Source: Candidatus Rifleibacterium amylolyticum | Lineage (GTDB): Bacteria > Muiribacteriota > Ozemobacteria > Ozemobacterales > Ozemobacteraceae | Assembly: GCA_009917695.1 (NCBI GenBank) | Contig: JAACJG010000001.1 | Span: 393,219 to 457,218 of the forward strand | Length of the DNA stretch: 64,000 bases | Direction of reading: 5' to 3' | Part shown: positions 41,436-49,681 of the stretch, piece by piece | How the letters are laid out: each line of letters begins with the position of its first letter | Position numbering within the stretch: the first letter of the stretch is position 1 | Notes under the pieces: model-generated | The model's input: only the letters and a program-made list of their open reading frames with translations | Database searches by the model: none | Told to the model about the DNA's origin: nothing | Translations under genes and position numbers: made by a program

Positions 41436-42344
41436 CTAGATGCGCCCGACGTAGAGTACTTCTTCGCTCAGTTCGATGCCGAAGTCTTTGAGAACTTTCT
41501 GCTTAAGCATGTCGGCAAGTTGCTTAACATCTCTGGCAGTGGCTTTGCCTTCGTTGATGATAAAATTGGCGTGTTTTTCGAATACTCTGGCGCCACCGTA
41601 AGACATCAGCTTGGCACCAGCCTGTTCGAGCACACTGCCGGCGGCGCGACGCCTTTCCTCACCTGGAAGCGGCGGCAGGTTTTTAAAAAACGAGCCGGCA
41701 CAGCCGATTTCGTAGGGAGGGTGCTTGCTGTGACGCTGCTCTAAAATCTCAGCCATCTTAGCTTTGATTTCTTCGCAGTTGCCAGGTTCAAGCTGAAAAC
41801 GTGCGCTGAGAACGATGTAAGGCTCCTGTTTCAGACGACTGGTACGATAATCGAACTGGAAAAATGAATTAGGAACCGTCTTCACGCTGCCATCTGGAAA
41901 CAAAACCTGCGCGTCGATGAGGACATCAGCTATGCTTCGACCGTAGGCGCCGGCGTTACCATAAATTGCGCCACCAATCGAGCCGGGAATGCCGGCAAAG
42001 CTTTCGACGCCGCTCATTCCAAGCTGATGTGCGAGTTCGACGAGAAATTCGAGCTCCAGCCCCGAGGAAAGGCTTACCTGCCGGCTCTCATGATCGACGC
42101 GCTTGAGGTCGGCAGTGAGGTTGTGAACGACGAGTCCGTCAAGTCCTTCATCGGCAACGACCAGATTCGAGCCACCACCGAGGAGAAACCAGGGTATGCC
42201 TTCGCGGCGCGCCAGAGCGATAGCCGCCAGCAATGCGTCGGTCGAAGCCGCTTCGTAGAAATACTCAGCTGGTCCGCCCAGCTTGAAGGTCACCAGGTCT
42301 TTCAGCGGAACATTACGTTTGAGGTTGTCGAGAGAGAGATTCAT
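41436..42344 (-). CDS. murB: UDP-N-acetylmuramate dehydrogenase MurB
   Basis: MurB reduces UDP-GlcNAc enolpyruvate to UDP-MurNAc with NADPH and FAD in peptidoglycan synthesis. The 302-residue protein has FAD-binding motifs VTFKLGGPAEYF, LLGGGSNLVVAD and ESFAGIPGSIGGAIYGNAGAYG, the catalytic Ser loop GCAGSFFKN and the Glu motif in INEGKATARDV. Its length fits the short type II MurB. AGGAAG lies before the ATG. It is downstream of the cyclophilin gene, but a terminator separates them, so it probably has its own promoter. Confidence 0.96.
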   Translation of the reverse strand: MNLSLDNLKRNVPLKDLVTFKLGGPAEYFYEAASTDALLAAIALARREGIPWFLLGGGSNLVVADEGLDGLVVHNLTADLKRVDHESRQVSLSSGLELEFLVELAHQLGMSGVESFAGIPGSIGGAIYGNAGAYGRSIADVLIDAQVLFPDGSVKTVPNSFFQFDYRTSRLKQEPYIVLSARFQLEPGNCEEIKAKMAEILEQRHSKHPPYEIGCAGSFFKNLPPLPGEERRRAAGSVLEQAGAKLMSYGGARVFEKHANFIINEGKATARDVKQLADMLKQKVLKDFGIELSEEVLYVGRI

Positions 42345-42431
42345 GATGCTTCCTTTGCGCGTGATCGATAATTAATTATCGGAAAATCAGCGGCGCAATT
42401 ACAGTGGGTACCGATCAAACTGACTCTATGT

Positions 42432-42470
42432 AAAAAAAATGCTTCGGATTCTGATTGCAGAACCCGAAGC
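42432..42470 (-). terminator. Terminator of the cyclophilin gene
   Basis: On the minus strand GCTTCGGGTTCTG pairs with CAGAATCCGAAGC around CAAT, followed by ATTTTTTTTA. It lies about 20 bases after the stop at 42490. Confidence 0.9.
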
Positions 42471-42489
42471 AATCTCTTCAAATCAGCGG

Positions 42490-43053
42490 TTATTTGAGAT
42501 CCTGAAGGACTGAAACCTGCATCTTGTCACCCTGTCTGATCTTTTCGGGAACATCGTGACCATGCACGAGCTGACCGAAGACAGTGTACTGGTTGTCGAG
42601 ATGAGGAATCACGTCGAGGCAGATGTAGAACTGACTGCCGGCAGAGTTGGGGTCCTGGGCCCGTGCCATTGCCAGTGTGCCTTTGAGATGCTTGCGTGAG
42701 TTGAATTCGGCGGGCAGATTGTAGCCCGGGCCACCAGTGCCGGTGCCCTGTGGGCAGCCGCCCTGAATAACGAAACCCGGCACGACGCGATGGAAGGTCA
42801 GGTTGTTGTAAAAGCCTTTTTTGGTAAGAGTCAACATGCCCTCGACGTGTTTTGGTGCTACATCCGGGAACAGTTCGAGAATCATATCGCCCTTTTCGGT
42901 CGAAATCTTGATAACCGGATTGGTTGCCTTTTCAAGCTTTACGCCAGCCGGAAGCTGTGAGGCTGTTGATGTTTCGGCCGGTGCCGGGGCGGGAGTCTGT
43001 GCCATAGCGATTGGAGCTGCTGCCAGAAGTGCAACGAGAAGAATCTGCCACAT
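42490..43053 (-). CDS. Secreted cyclophilin-type peptidyl-prolyl isomerase
   Basis: The 187-residue protein has a signal peptide (residues 1-18, cleaved near PIAMAQ). A linker and a bacterial cyclophilin domain follow: FHRVVPGFVIQGG with the active Arg, GTLAMARAQDPNSAGSQFY with Gln and Phe, and LDNQYTVFGQLVHG. The Trp usual before LDxxHTVFG in larger cyclophilins is His here, as in other small bacterial members. It should speed prolyl isomerisation of periplasmic proteins. It is a single gene with a strong terminator. Confidence 0.93.
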   Translation of the reverse strand: MWQILLVALLAAAPIAMAQTPAPAPAETSTASQLPAGVKLEKATNPVIKISTEKGDMILELFPDVAPKHVEGMLTLTKKGFYNNLTFHRVVPGFVIQGGCPQGTGTGGPGYNLPAEFNSRKHLKGTLAMARAQDPNSAGSQFYICLDVIPHLDNQYTVFGQLVHGHDVPEKIRQGDKMQVSVLQDLK

Positions 43054-43162
43054 AATATGTCTCCTGTTTGAATTGTGAAGTTATTTTACATCAGTCGTCA
43101 GTCAATTTCAATGCCCGGTCGCAGAATCCATTTTTCGAACCCGATACCGATCACGATACCGA

Positions 43163-43180
43163 TTACGATTACGAGAACGA
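43163..43180. repeat. Short dispersed repeat TTACGATTACGAGAACGA
   Basis: This 18-base sequence also occurs as its reverse complement at 25459-25477. It is preceded here by related CGATACCGAT units (about 43141-43160), so it looks like the end of a small tandem array. Confidence 0.6.
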
Positions 43181-43198
43181 GGGGTAAAGAGAGGGGGA

Positions 43199-43227
43199 TT
43201 GACACTTCACTGAGGAATCATTAAAAC
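43199..43227 (+). promoter_or_regulatory. Candidate promoter of the large unknown secreted protein gene
   Basis: A perfect TTGACA (43199-43204) is 17 bases from TAAAAC (43222-43227). The start codon is at 43236, so the transcript would have almost no leader. GAGGAA lies in the spacer. Either the mRNA is nearly leaderless or another promoter further up is used. Confidence 0.4.
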
Positions 43228-43235
43228 CATAAAGT

Positions 43236-45812
43236 ATGAGACGCAATGTACTGATAACCTGGGTATTGATATTGGCTATGCTGGTGCAGGGCTTTGTGCC
43301 TGTACTGGCCAGTGATGCTTCGCCTGTTTCAGGGCTGTATTCGACGTACCAGCGAGCACATGCTGACTATGTAAAAGCTGTTGAATCGCAGGCTTCGCTC
43401 GATGAGATAAGCCAGAAGCTCGAAATTTATCTCGATGCCCAGGATGCATATCGCGAAGCGACCGGGCAGAATACTGTTCAGAATTCGCCAGCACAGTCTA
43501 TACCACAGGCGTCAGAGCAGCCCTCAGTATCGACGGCGGTAGAGGTTTCGCAGTCTCCTGACCCGTCCGGGCAGTCGCTGGAGCTGTCGGTAGAGGCAGC
43601 CGAAGAAGCACAGATGGCCGAACAGGCAAAAGAAGAATGGAGCCTGTGGCGCCAGTTCAAGTCAAAAATTGTATCTTTCGGCATGAAAATGCTCGGCATG
43701 TCGGGCGATCCCAACGAGATGCCGATGTGGGAGCGCATCGCCTGGACCATAGGCAAGTCTCTGTTGCCGAGTATGGGTGTGGTTATTGCTACAGCTTTGC
43801 TGGCACCACTTTCGCCGGTGGCAATGGTTATTGGCGGTGTCGTAACCGGCGCAGCGCTGGCCGGAGTAATGACTTACGCTTTCGAAAAGCGTATGAACGC
43901 AAGATACCGCACGGTAAAAAAAGAAGACGCAAAAATCTGGCGCGATGTTACGGTGCAGGCAACGGTCGAGGCTGTGATGGCGCCTTTCAATCTCGCGACA
44001 GGTGGCCTGTTCGGTATGGTGGGGCCTACAGTCGGTCACGCGATTGGTAAGGTCGCTCTTACTCAGGCTGGTATCACTTTTGTCGGCCGCGCTCTTTCCA
44101 GCCAGGTCGGCGGCGCGGTCAAAAATGCCTGGGCAAAATATTACTTCAAATACCCTGAAAAGATCGAAGCAACTGAAGCAAGAATCGATGAGATTCTCAA
44201 CGAGCACCTCAGCAGTGGCACGCCATTTTCAGAAGAAACAGTAAAAGAGCTCGACCAGCTGCGTTCTGAGCTGGAAATGATGAAAAGTGAAACCTACAGC
44301 AAGGAAGACGCCATAAAAGATTTCAAACGTGCTGGCGTCTCGGCTCTTATTTCGGGTTTTGCCGGATCGGTTATTTCTGACCGAACCTATAACAGCACAC
44401 TGGGGCGCTGGGCCGACAAAGCTTCGGTAAAGCTGTTTGGCAGTGTGGCCAAGGGCAAGAGCATTGCAAGTCTGTTCTCGACTATGCCGGTTAACTTTGC
44501 CAGCGGTATGACAGGCGCTGCGCTCGAAAAGTCTTTCATCAGTGACGACATAAAAGATCTGCGCGGCGAACAGAGTGCTTATGCCGCCGGAACACCGCCC
44601 TGGGAATACTACGAACGAGCGGTTGCCGATAAAGAGCGCGCCCGCGATTCGATCAATACCACCAGAGCAGGCTTTGATTCAATGCTCAACAATTTTGCCG
44701 TTCATGCTGCCAGACTTAGCGTCGATGCGATAAAATACAATGTTTATGATGGCCCGAAAGCAAGAAAAGCTGCTGTAGAACAAATCTATCGCCAAAAAGA
44801 CCCGGAATGGAAAAAAGCGTCGCAACTTCAGGAAAAATACGAATCTATCAAAGGTAAGGCGCCAAATCCTCTGCGTTATCGTAATCCGGCCAGTTATGCA
44901 AAAGCTGTCATCAACCACAAAAGACAACTCGATGCTGCTCGCTCAGAATGGCTTAAACAGACAGAAGTCGCGCATAAGGCTGAATCGCAGGCGCAGAATA
45001 TAGCTGTCAAGAACGAGATCAAGGCCAGTTACGAGCGCGATGTCAAACTCAATCAGATGCTCGAACTTGGACGCCTGAGCGGCGGCCAGGCGCATCTTGA
45101 AGCCATGAAAAAAGTTCTCAAGGCGCAGAATCCTGACCTTGCTGAGGTCAGTGATGATCGCCTGAGTGAGCTTGCCGCCCTTGCGATCAAGAAAACCTAT
45201 GATGACAAATACGAAAGCAGCAGTAAAAGAGCTGCCAATATCGAAGAGATTCTCGAAAAAAGGCGACAGTATAAAGGTGGCAAACTCGAGCTGACCCCCG
45301 AAGAGGCAAAACTTCTGGGTGGGCAGGCATCGGTTATCAGTCCGTCACAGTACAAGGCTGCTCTTGTTGAAAAATATGTTTATGAGCTCAAATCTCAGAA
45401 TGCTAGATGGTCAGATGTAGAGCGCCGGATGCCAGCCATACTGGCCCGTGCCGAAAAAGAGATGCTGGCTCAGTATAACAACAACTGGGTATCGGTCATG
45501 ACCGCCGAAGCTTATGCCAATGGTCTGGCCAGATATAAATACGACCCGGAGGGCGGCGTCAGCTTCTCAGAAGAAATGAAAAAGCTGGTTGCCAAAGTTC
45601 CGCAGATGGTAAAAAGCAACGTGCTTGGCGAATATACGCGTGAAGTGAACAATGCGATTACCAGTAATATAATTCCGTCAGATCCTTCGAATGATCTGGA
45701 ACGCTATCTGGCAACCTTCGGCAAGACCGCGATAAACGAGAGTACAAGTAAGGTTGTCGATTCGGTTTACAACGCTTCCAGCGAGAAGATCAGATCAAGT
45801 TTCTTTCAATGA
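43236..45812 (+). CDS. Large secreted/membrane protein of unknown family
   Basis: I do not recognise a family for this 858-residue protein. It has a signal peptide (residues 1-25), a Ser/Gln/Pro-rich part (80-130) and Gly/Ala-rich hydrophobic stretches at about 167-212 and 240-285 (VIATALLAPLSPVAMVIGGV, LATGGLFGMVGPTVGHAIGK). A helical charged part and a further Gly/Ala patch (365-385) come next. From about 400 it is helical and coiled, rich in Lys, Glu and Ala, with no repeats obvious. The Gly/Ala segments recall pore-forming or membrane-inserting proteins, but that is only a resemblance. It ends at a hairpin, is convergent with the TonB operon and has a TTGACA promoter. Confidence 0.7.
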   Translation: MRRNVLITWVLILAMLVQGFVPVLASDASPVSGLYSTYQRAHADYVKAVESQASLDEISQKLEIYLDAQDAYREATGQNTVQNSPAQSIPQASEQPSVSTAVEVSQSPDPSGQSLELSVEAAEEAQMAEQAKEEWSLWRQFKSKIVSFGMKMLGMSGDPNEMPMWERIAWTIGKSLLPSMGVVIATALLAPLSPVAMVIGGVVTGAALAGVMTYAFEKRMNARYRTVKKEDAKIWRDVTVQATVEAVMAPFNLATGGLFGMVGPTVGHAIGKVALTQAGITFVGRALSSQVGGAVKNAWAKYYFKYPEKIEATEARIDEILNEHLSSGTPFSEETVKELDQLRSELEMMKSETYSKEDAIKDFKRAGVSALISGFAGSVISDRTYNSTLGRWADKASVKLFGSVAKGKSIASLFSTMPVNFASGMTGAALEKSFISDDIKDLRGEQSAYAAGTPPWEYYERAVADKERARDSINTTRAGFDSMLNNFAVHAARLSVDAIKYNVYDGPKARKAAVEQIYRQKDPEWKKASQLQEKYESIKGKAPNPLRYRNPASYAKAVINHKRQLDAARSEWLKQTEVAHKAESQAQNIAVKNEIKASYERDVKLNQMLELGRLSGGQAHLEAMKKVLKAQNPDLAEVSDDRLSELAALAIKKTYDDKYESSSKRAANIEEILEKRRQYKGGKLELTPEEAKLLGGQASVISPSQYKAALVEKYVYELKSQNARWSDVERRMPAILARAEKEMLAQYNNNWVSVMTAEAYANGLARYKYDPEGGVSFSEEMKKLVAKVPQMVKSNVLGEYTREVNNAITSNIIPSDPSNDLERYLATFGKTAINESTSKVVDSVYNASSEKIRSSFFQ

Positions 45813-45843
45813 CCTGAACTCCTGGCGATTTTTGATATAAAGG

Positions 45844-45872
45844 CCGGGGCCCGCTGTTAAAGCGGGCCCCGG
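45844..45872. terminator. Hairpin between convergent genes, likely bidirectional terminator
   Basis: CCGGGGCCCGCT (45844-45855) and AGCGGGCCCCGG (45861-45872) form a perfect 12-bp stem with a 5-base loop. Neither side has a strong U-tract. It lies between the stops at 45812 and 45912. Confidence 0.6.
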
Positions 45873-45911
45873 TTGCACTATAAGGGAACCATAGGAGTAG
45901 AGAGAAAAAGC

Positions 45912-46934
45912 TTAGTTGAGCTGATATTGAACGGTGATTTTTACCCAGGTTTCACGTGGTTCGCCGTTGTTGAGAACCGGCGAAAACACCCAGCGACGCA
46001 GGGCCTGAGCTCCATTTATCGCCAGTTTGGGATCGATGGTCGAACTCATGGTGACGACATCGCCGACTGTTCCACTTTTTTGGATCAGCACGCGATAAAC
46101 AGCACTGCCATGCACGCCTTTTTTGCGGGCCCAGGTCGGGTATTCCGGCATTACGCGCTTGATAATCGATGGTGGGCTGAAGCGTTCGCTGCTGCCACCG
46201 AAAGATTCGATCGCACCAATTTCGAATACGCCAGAACCAGGGTTTTCGATTTTCTCATCGACACCGGTAGGGGCGGGCATGAAGTCTTCCGGACTGGCGC
46301 TGGTCTGGCTTTCGAACAGCGATGAATCTGGCATGAGCGCTGATGGCTGAGAAGTCATCAGCGGCCCGGCGATATCAGGATCGAGGTCACTGGCACTGCT
46401 TTTTTCGAGACTGAATTGACTGATCGTTTCAAAGGTCGGGCTACTGTGAGTGGGGCGAACTGGTGCGTTGCTGACGGTGGTTTCCTGCACGACTGAGGGG
46501 CGGGTCGATTCGACCGGGGTTTCGGTCACAATCGGGCTTTCGTTAGCCGCAGGAGTTTCGGCGGCCGGTTTTTCGACCTTAGCCGCGACCGGTTGCGGTT
46601 TTGCCGGGGCAGGCGCTGGTTTGGCAGCTGATTTTTTGACCGTTTCCTTCTTGACCGGCTGCTTTTTAACCGGCGGAGTCGCCTTTTTCTGGGTGCCGAC
46701 TGCTTTTTTGGCGCCGGTTTCCTTTTTCTGCTCTACGCCTGAGCCGATGCGCGGGCGGGTGACTGGTGCGATCAGCTTTACCGGCACGACCTGCGCTTTG
46801 ATCGGGGCGTTGATATGTCGCCAGTAAAAGAACGCTGACATTGCCAGCAGCAGAGCAAGATGTATCAGGAGCGAGAGTTGAAACTCTTCTAATCCTTCTA
46901 CTTTTTCGCGTTGAACGAGCTTGAGAATTTTCAT
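45912..46934 (-). CDS. tonB: TonB energy transducer
   Basis: The 340-residue protein has an N-terminal membrane anchor (about 22-42, [17 protein letters not shown]). A long Lys/Pro/Ala-rich spacer with a Glu-Pro-type periplasmic reach spans 60-180, and the TonB C-terminal domain covers 255-340: [39 protein letters not shown] and [14 protein letters not shown]. It transmits energy from ExbB-ExbD to outer-membrane receptors. It overlaps exbD by 4 bases and is the last gene of its operon. Confidence 0.93.
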   Translation of the reverse strand: MKILKLVQREKVEGLEEFQLSLLIHLALLLAMSAFFYWRHINAPIKAQVVPVKLIAPVTRPRIGSGVEQKKETGAKKAVGTQKKATPPVKKQPVKKETVKKSAAKPAPAPAKPQPVAAKVEKPAAETPAANESPIVTETPVESTRPSVVQETTVSNAPVRPTHSSPTFETISQFSLEKSSASDLDPDIAGPLMTSQPSALMPDSSLFESQTSASPEDFMPAPTGVDEKIENPGSGVFEIGAIESFGGSSERFSPPSIIKRVMPEYPTWARKKGVHGSAVYRVLIQKSGTVGDVVTMSSTIDPKLAINGAQALRRWVFSPVLNNGEPRETWVKITVQYQLN

Positions 46935-47344
46935 CGGTTTTCGGGTCGGGTTGCCAGGCCGATGTTAACGGCGCCGGAACTCCTGATCTGGTCGAGAACA
47001 TAGACGATACGGCCATAGTTGGCGTCTTTGTCGGCTTCGACCATGACAGGGCGGTCAGGTGAATTGGTTACCCAGGTTTTGATCTGTGTTGTCAGATCGT
47101 TCATTTCAACCTGTTTGCCGGCTATGAAGACGCGACCATTTTTGGCAATCTGTACAGTCATGTTTTCATTTTCCATGGTCGTCGCGTTGGCGGCCTTGGG
47201 GACGTCTACCGGCAGTTTTGCCTTGTCGCGGGCAAATGAGCTGGTTATCATGAAGAAGAATACCAGCAGCAGAATGACGTCGATCAGGTTGGTGACGACA
47301 ATCTGGGGTTTCTGTTTGCGTTTATCAGGCAGCAGCTTTTTCAC
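46931..47344 (-). CDS. exbD: ExbD/TolR-family biopolymer transport protein
   Basis: The 137-residue protein has one membrane segment (about 18-38) with the proton-path Asp in [14 protein letters not shown], and a C-terminal periplasmic domain ([32 protein letters not shown]). I choose the GTG at 47344: GGAGG lies six bases before it, and family members start with such a short basic N terminus. An ATG 29 codons upstream is open but would add an unusual peptide. The start lies inside the end of exbB (20-base overlap). Confidence 0.9.
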   Translation of the reverse strand: MKKLLPDKRKQKPQIVVTNLIDVILLLVFFFMITSSFARDKAKLPVDVPKAANATTMENENMTVQIAKNGRVFIAGKQVEMNDLTTQIKTWVTNSPDRPVMVEADKDANYGRIVYVLDQIRSSGAVNIGLATRPENR

Positions 47345-47969
47345 AGCTGACCTCCATGGTAGCAACCTGGTTGGCGAGGTCGAGAGAATACATTTCGACC
47401 TGTTCGACAAATTCGAGACTTTTGGCTTCACACCAGTTGTGAGCTACCAGCGCGGGAATACCAACCATCAGACCAGCGGCGGTGGTGTAGAGAGCTTCTG
47501 AAATACCACCGGCAAGAGCGGTCGGATCGCCGATGCCAACCGTCGAGATAACGGCAAATGAAGAGATCATGCCGGTAACTGTGCCGGTAAGACCGAGCAG
47601 CGGGGTGATGCTGGCTATGGTGGCGAGTTTGCCAAGATGTCGTTCATACTTCTTGACCTGAACCATAGCTTCCTGGCGCATTACATCAAGAAGGTTTTCC
47701 TTGCCGAGATCGAGATGATCGATTCCGGCAGCGATAACGTTGGCGAGGGGAGTGTTCTCACTGCGGCAGATCTTCATGGCATCAAGGTAATTGCCGGCAA
47801 AGAACGCGCCCTTTACCTTTTTCATGAAGGCTGCACCATTGTTGGGATTGCGGTGATAGAAGCGCAGGCGCTCGATCACGATTGCCAGAGCAATTACCGA
47901 ACAGATTACGATCGGAATCATTACCGGGCCACCACTTACGAACAGGTCTACGAGAAATATCTTTTGCAT
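47325..47969 (-). CDS. exbB: ExbB/TolQ-family proton channel protein
   Basis: The 214-residue protein has three membrane segments (about 10-32, 110-135 and 155-180), with the typical loop HLGKLATIASITPLLGLTGTVTGMISSF and the IALAIVIERL motif at the N terminus. With ExbD it forms the pmf-driven motor for TonB. It is 14 bases after the receptor stop and overlaps exbD. The operon order is TPR protein, receptor, exbB, exbD, tonB. Confidence 0.94.
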   Translation of the reverse strand: MQKIFLVDLFVSGGPVMIPIVICSVIALAIVIERLRFYHRNPNNGAAFMKKVKGAFFAGNYLDAMKICRSENTPLANVIAAGIDHLDLGKENLLDVMRQEAMVQVKKYERHLGKLATIASITPLLGLTGTVTGMISSFAVISTVGIGDPTALAGGISEALYTTAAGLMVGIPALVAHNWCEAKSLEFVEQVEMYSLDLANQVATMEVSCEKAAA

Positions 47970-47983
47970 TTTTCAGTTGCCTC

Positions 47984-49597
47984 CTAGAAATGCGCTTCGA
48001 GTCCGGCGAGGGTGACCCTGCCTTCTTCAGGAACATCGTAACGAACCTTGCTGGCTTCGTCATAAAGATCTTTGATCTTGAGATAGGTGCTGAAACGGTC
48101 GTTGAGTTTGTAACGAACTGCCAGGTCTGAGCGACTGTAATCATCGGCGTCGAAGCTGGCAGTAGGGGTATGGGCCTTGCGATCGAATTCGGCGCGGCGG
48201 GTGAAATCGAGCATCAGCTTGCCTTCAGTGTAGTTGAAGCCGACGTCGAGCAGGCGCTTGGGTTCATAGGAAAGGCGCTGCCCGGTCTGATTGTTTTCAG
48301 TTGTCTGGGCGGTGCCTTTGAGAGTGATGCGGAAATTGTCTTCGATTTTGAAAGAGCCATGCAGGCTGACACCGCTTCTGCGAGCTTCATCGACGAAGTT
48401 CAGCTGCGATTCAAGCAGTCTTTTGCCTGGGTTGTGGAAGTCGAGGTATTCAATGCCATCTTCTTCGGTCTGTCTGAACAGTTCGATGCCCATGGTATCG
48501 CCTTTTCGCGTGCGATAATTCAAAGCGCCGCTGGCTGTTCTTTTGTGCGAAGCGATCAGGGCTGACGGAGCAACGTAGCGACCTGGCATGAAAATCTTTT
48601 CCATGCTGTCGTTTCCAAGATCTTCGTCGTAAGAAAGCAGCAGCTGCCAGGGTTCGCTGAAACGGTAGTCGAGGCTGGCATAGGGCGAAGTTGCGTCTTT
48701 TGCCATCAGACTCATGCGTTTGAGACCAAAGTCGGCAGTAGCCTTGTCGGAAACTTCATAAATGCCACCAAGATCGAAAACTGTTTTGGTGAAGTCGCGG
48801 TCAGGGGAGGCAGTTACGGTATAGTCGTCTTTTTTGAGGTCAAGTGCGGCGCGGCCTTTGAATTTTTCTGCCAGTTTCTTGAGGTAGGTAGCGCCGGCTG
48901 AGACCGAAAAAGCCGTCTGTTCTTCAGAAAAGTTTACCAGTGGATTTTTTACATCGCGCGTAACTGAGTCGACCGAGACTCTGCCGGTGAAAAATGAACC
49001 ATCTTCACGGGTTGAATTGCCTTTTACGTTGATACGGCTGACGCGGTTTTCGATTCCGGCGTCAGGGCTTGGCACTGAGTTCATTCCACGCTGTGCATAC
49101 TCTTCGATCGCATATTCGCCGGCAACGTTGAGATTGTAATTGTCTTCGCCGGTTGCAGATACGTTGGCTTCAAGGCCGGTTTTGCTGGTGTCAACCGAAG
49201 ATCTGAAACCATCGCGTTTCTCGCGTCTAATCGTGACGTCGCCGATGTAACCTTCTTTGCTGCCGCGACCATTGATGATGATTTCATTCGAGCCGCGAGT
49301 GCCGATACCAGCAGCTACAGAGAGCTCATCCTTATTTTCACGGTGAAAATTGTTGAGCAGCTGCTTTTCAGTCATTGGCCTGAATTCGAGCGGGCCAGCT
49401 TCGGGAACCAGTTCGGGCATCGGGAGATTGCGCTCGCCCATGTCCATGGTGACCTGATGGCGGCTCGGATCGATCTTTTCGCTTTGCGCATCCTTGCCGA
49501 CAACCTGCACCTTGCCCATGTCGAACGTGTCGTTGGCGCACAGCTGGGAGCTTATTCCCATTGCCAGTGCGAGAGCGATCAGTTTCCGGGTCTGCAT
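47984..49597 (-). CDS. TonB-dependent outer-membrane barrel with reduced plug
   Basis: The 537-residue protein has a signal peptide (residues 1-21), then a TonB-box-like DTFDMGKVQVVGK near the N terminus. A short segment (60-125, IGTRGSNEIIINGRGSKEGYIGDV) resembles only part of a plug domain. The rest is alternating beta-strands of a barrel that ends LAGLEAHF, with the C-terminal Phe expected for BAM-dependent insertion. Usual TonB receptors have 600 or more residues with a full plug, so this one is compact. Next to exbB-exbD-tonB it is probably their cognate receptor. The ligand is not known. Confidence 0.82.
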   Translation of the reverse strand: MQTRKLIALALAMGISSQLCANDTFDMGKVQVVGKDAQSEKIDPSRHQVTMDMGERNLPMPELVPEAGPLEFRPMTEKQLLNNFHRENKDELSVAAGIGTRGSNEIIINGRGSKEGYIGDVTIRREKRDGFRSSVDTSKTGLEANVSATGEDNYNLNVAGEYAIEEYAQRGMNSVPSPDAGIENRVSRINVKGNSTREDGSFFTGRVSVDSVTRDVKNPLVNFSEEQTAFSVSAGATYLKKLAEKFKGRAALDLKKDDYTVTASPDRDFTKTVFDLGGIYEVSDKATADFGLKRMSLMAKDATSPYASLDYRFSEPWQLLLSYDEDLGNDSMEKIFMPGRYVAPSALIASHKRTASGALNYRTRKGDTMGIELFRQTEEDGIEYLDFHNPGKRLLESQLNFVDEARRSGVSLHGSFKIEDNFRITLKGTAQTTENNQTGQRLSYEPKRLLDVGFNYTEGKLMLDFTRRAEFDRKAHTPTASFDADDYSRSDLAVRYKLNDRFSTYLKIKDLYDEASKVRYDVPEEGRVTLAGLEAHF

Positions 49598-49681
49598 ATT
49601 TTGCCTCCAGCATCTTTATCTTCAATATCTATCGGCAAAAATCTGCTAAATTTTAATCGCTCATTGACAACAGAATGCGGA

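Noticed and set aside
47345-47431. Longer ExbD with 29 extra residues
   Set aside because: The extension lies inside exbB in another frame and lacks a ribosome site; a GGAGG-preceded GTG at 47344 gives the normal ExbD start.
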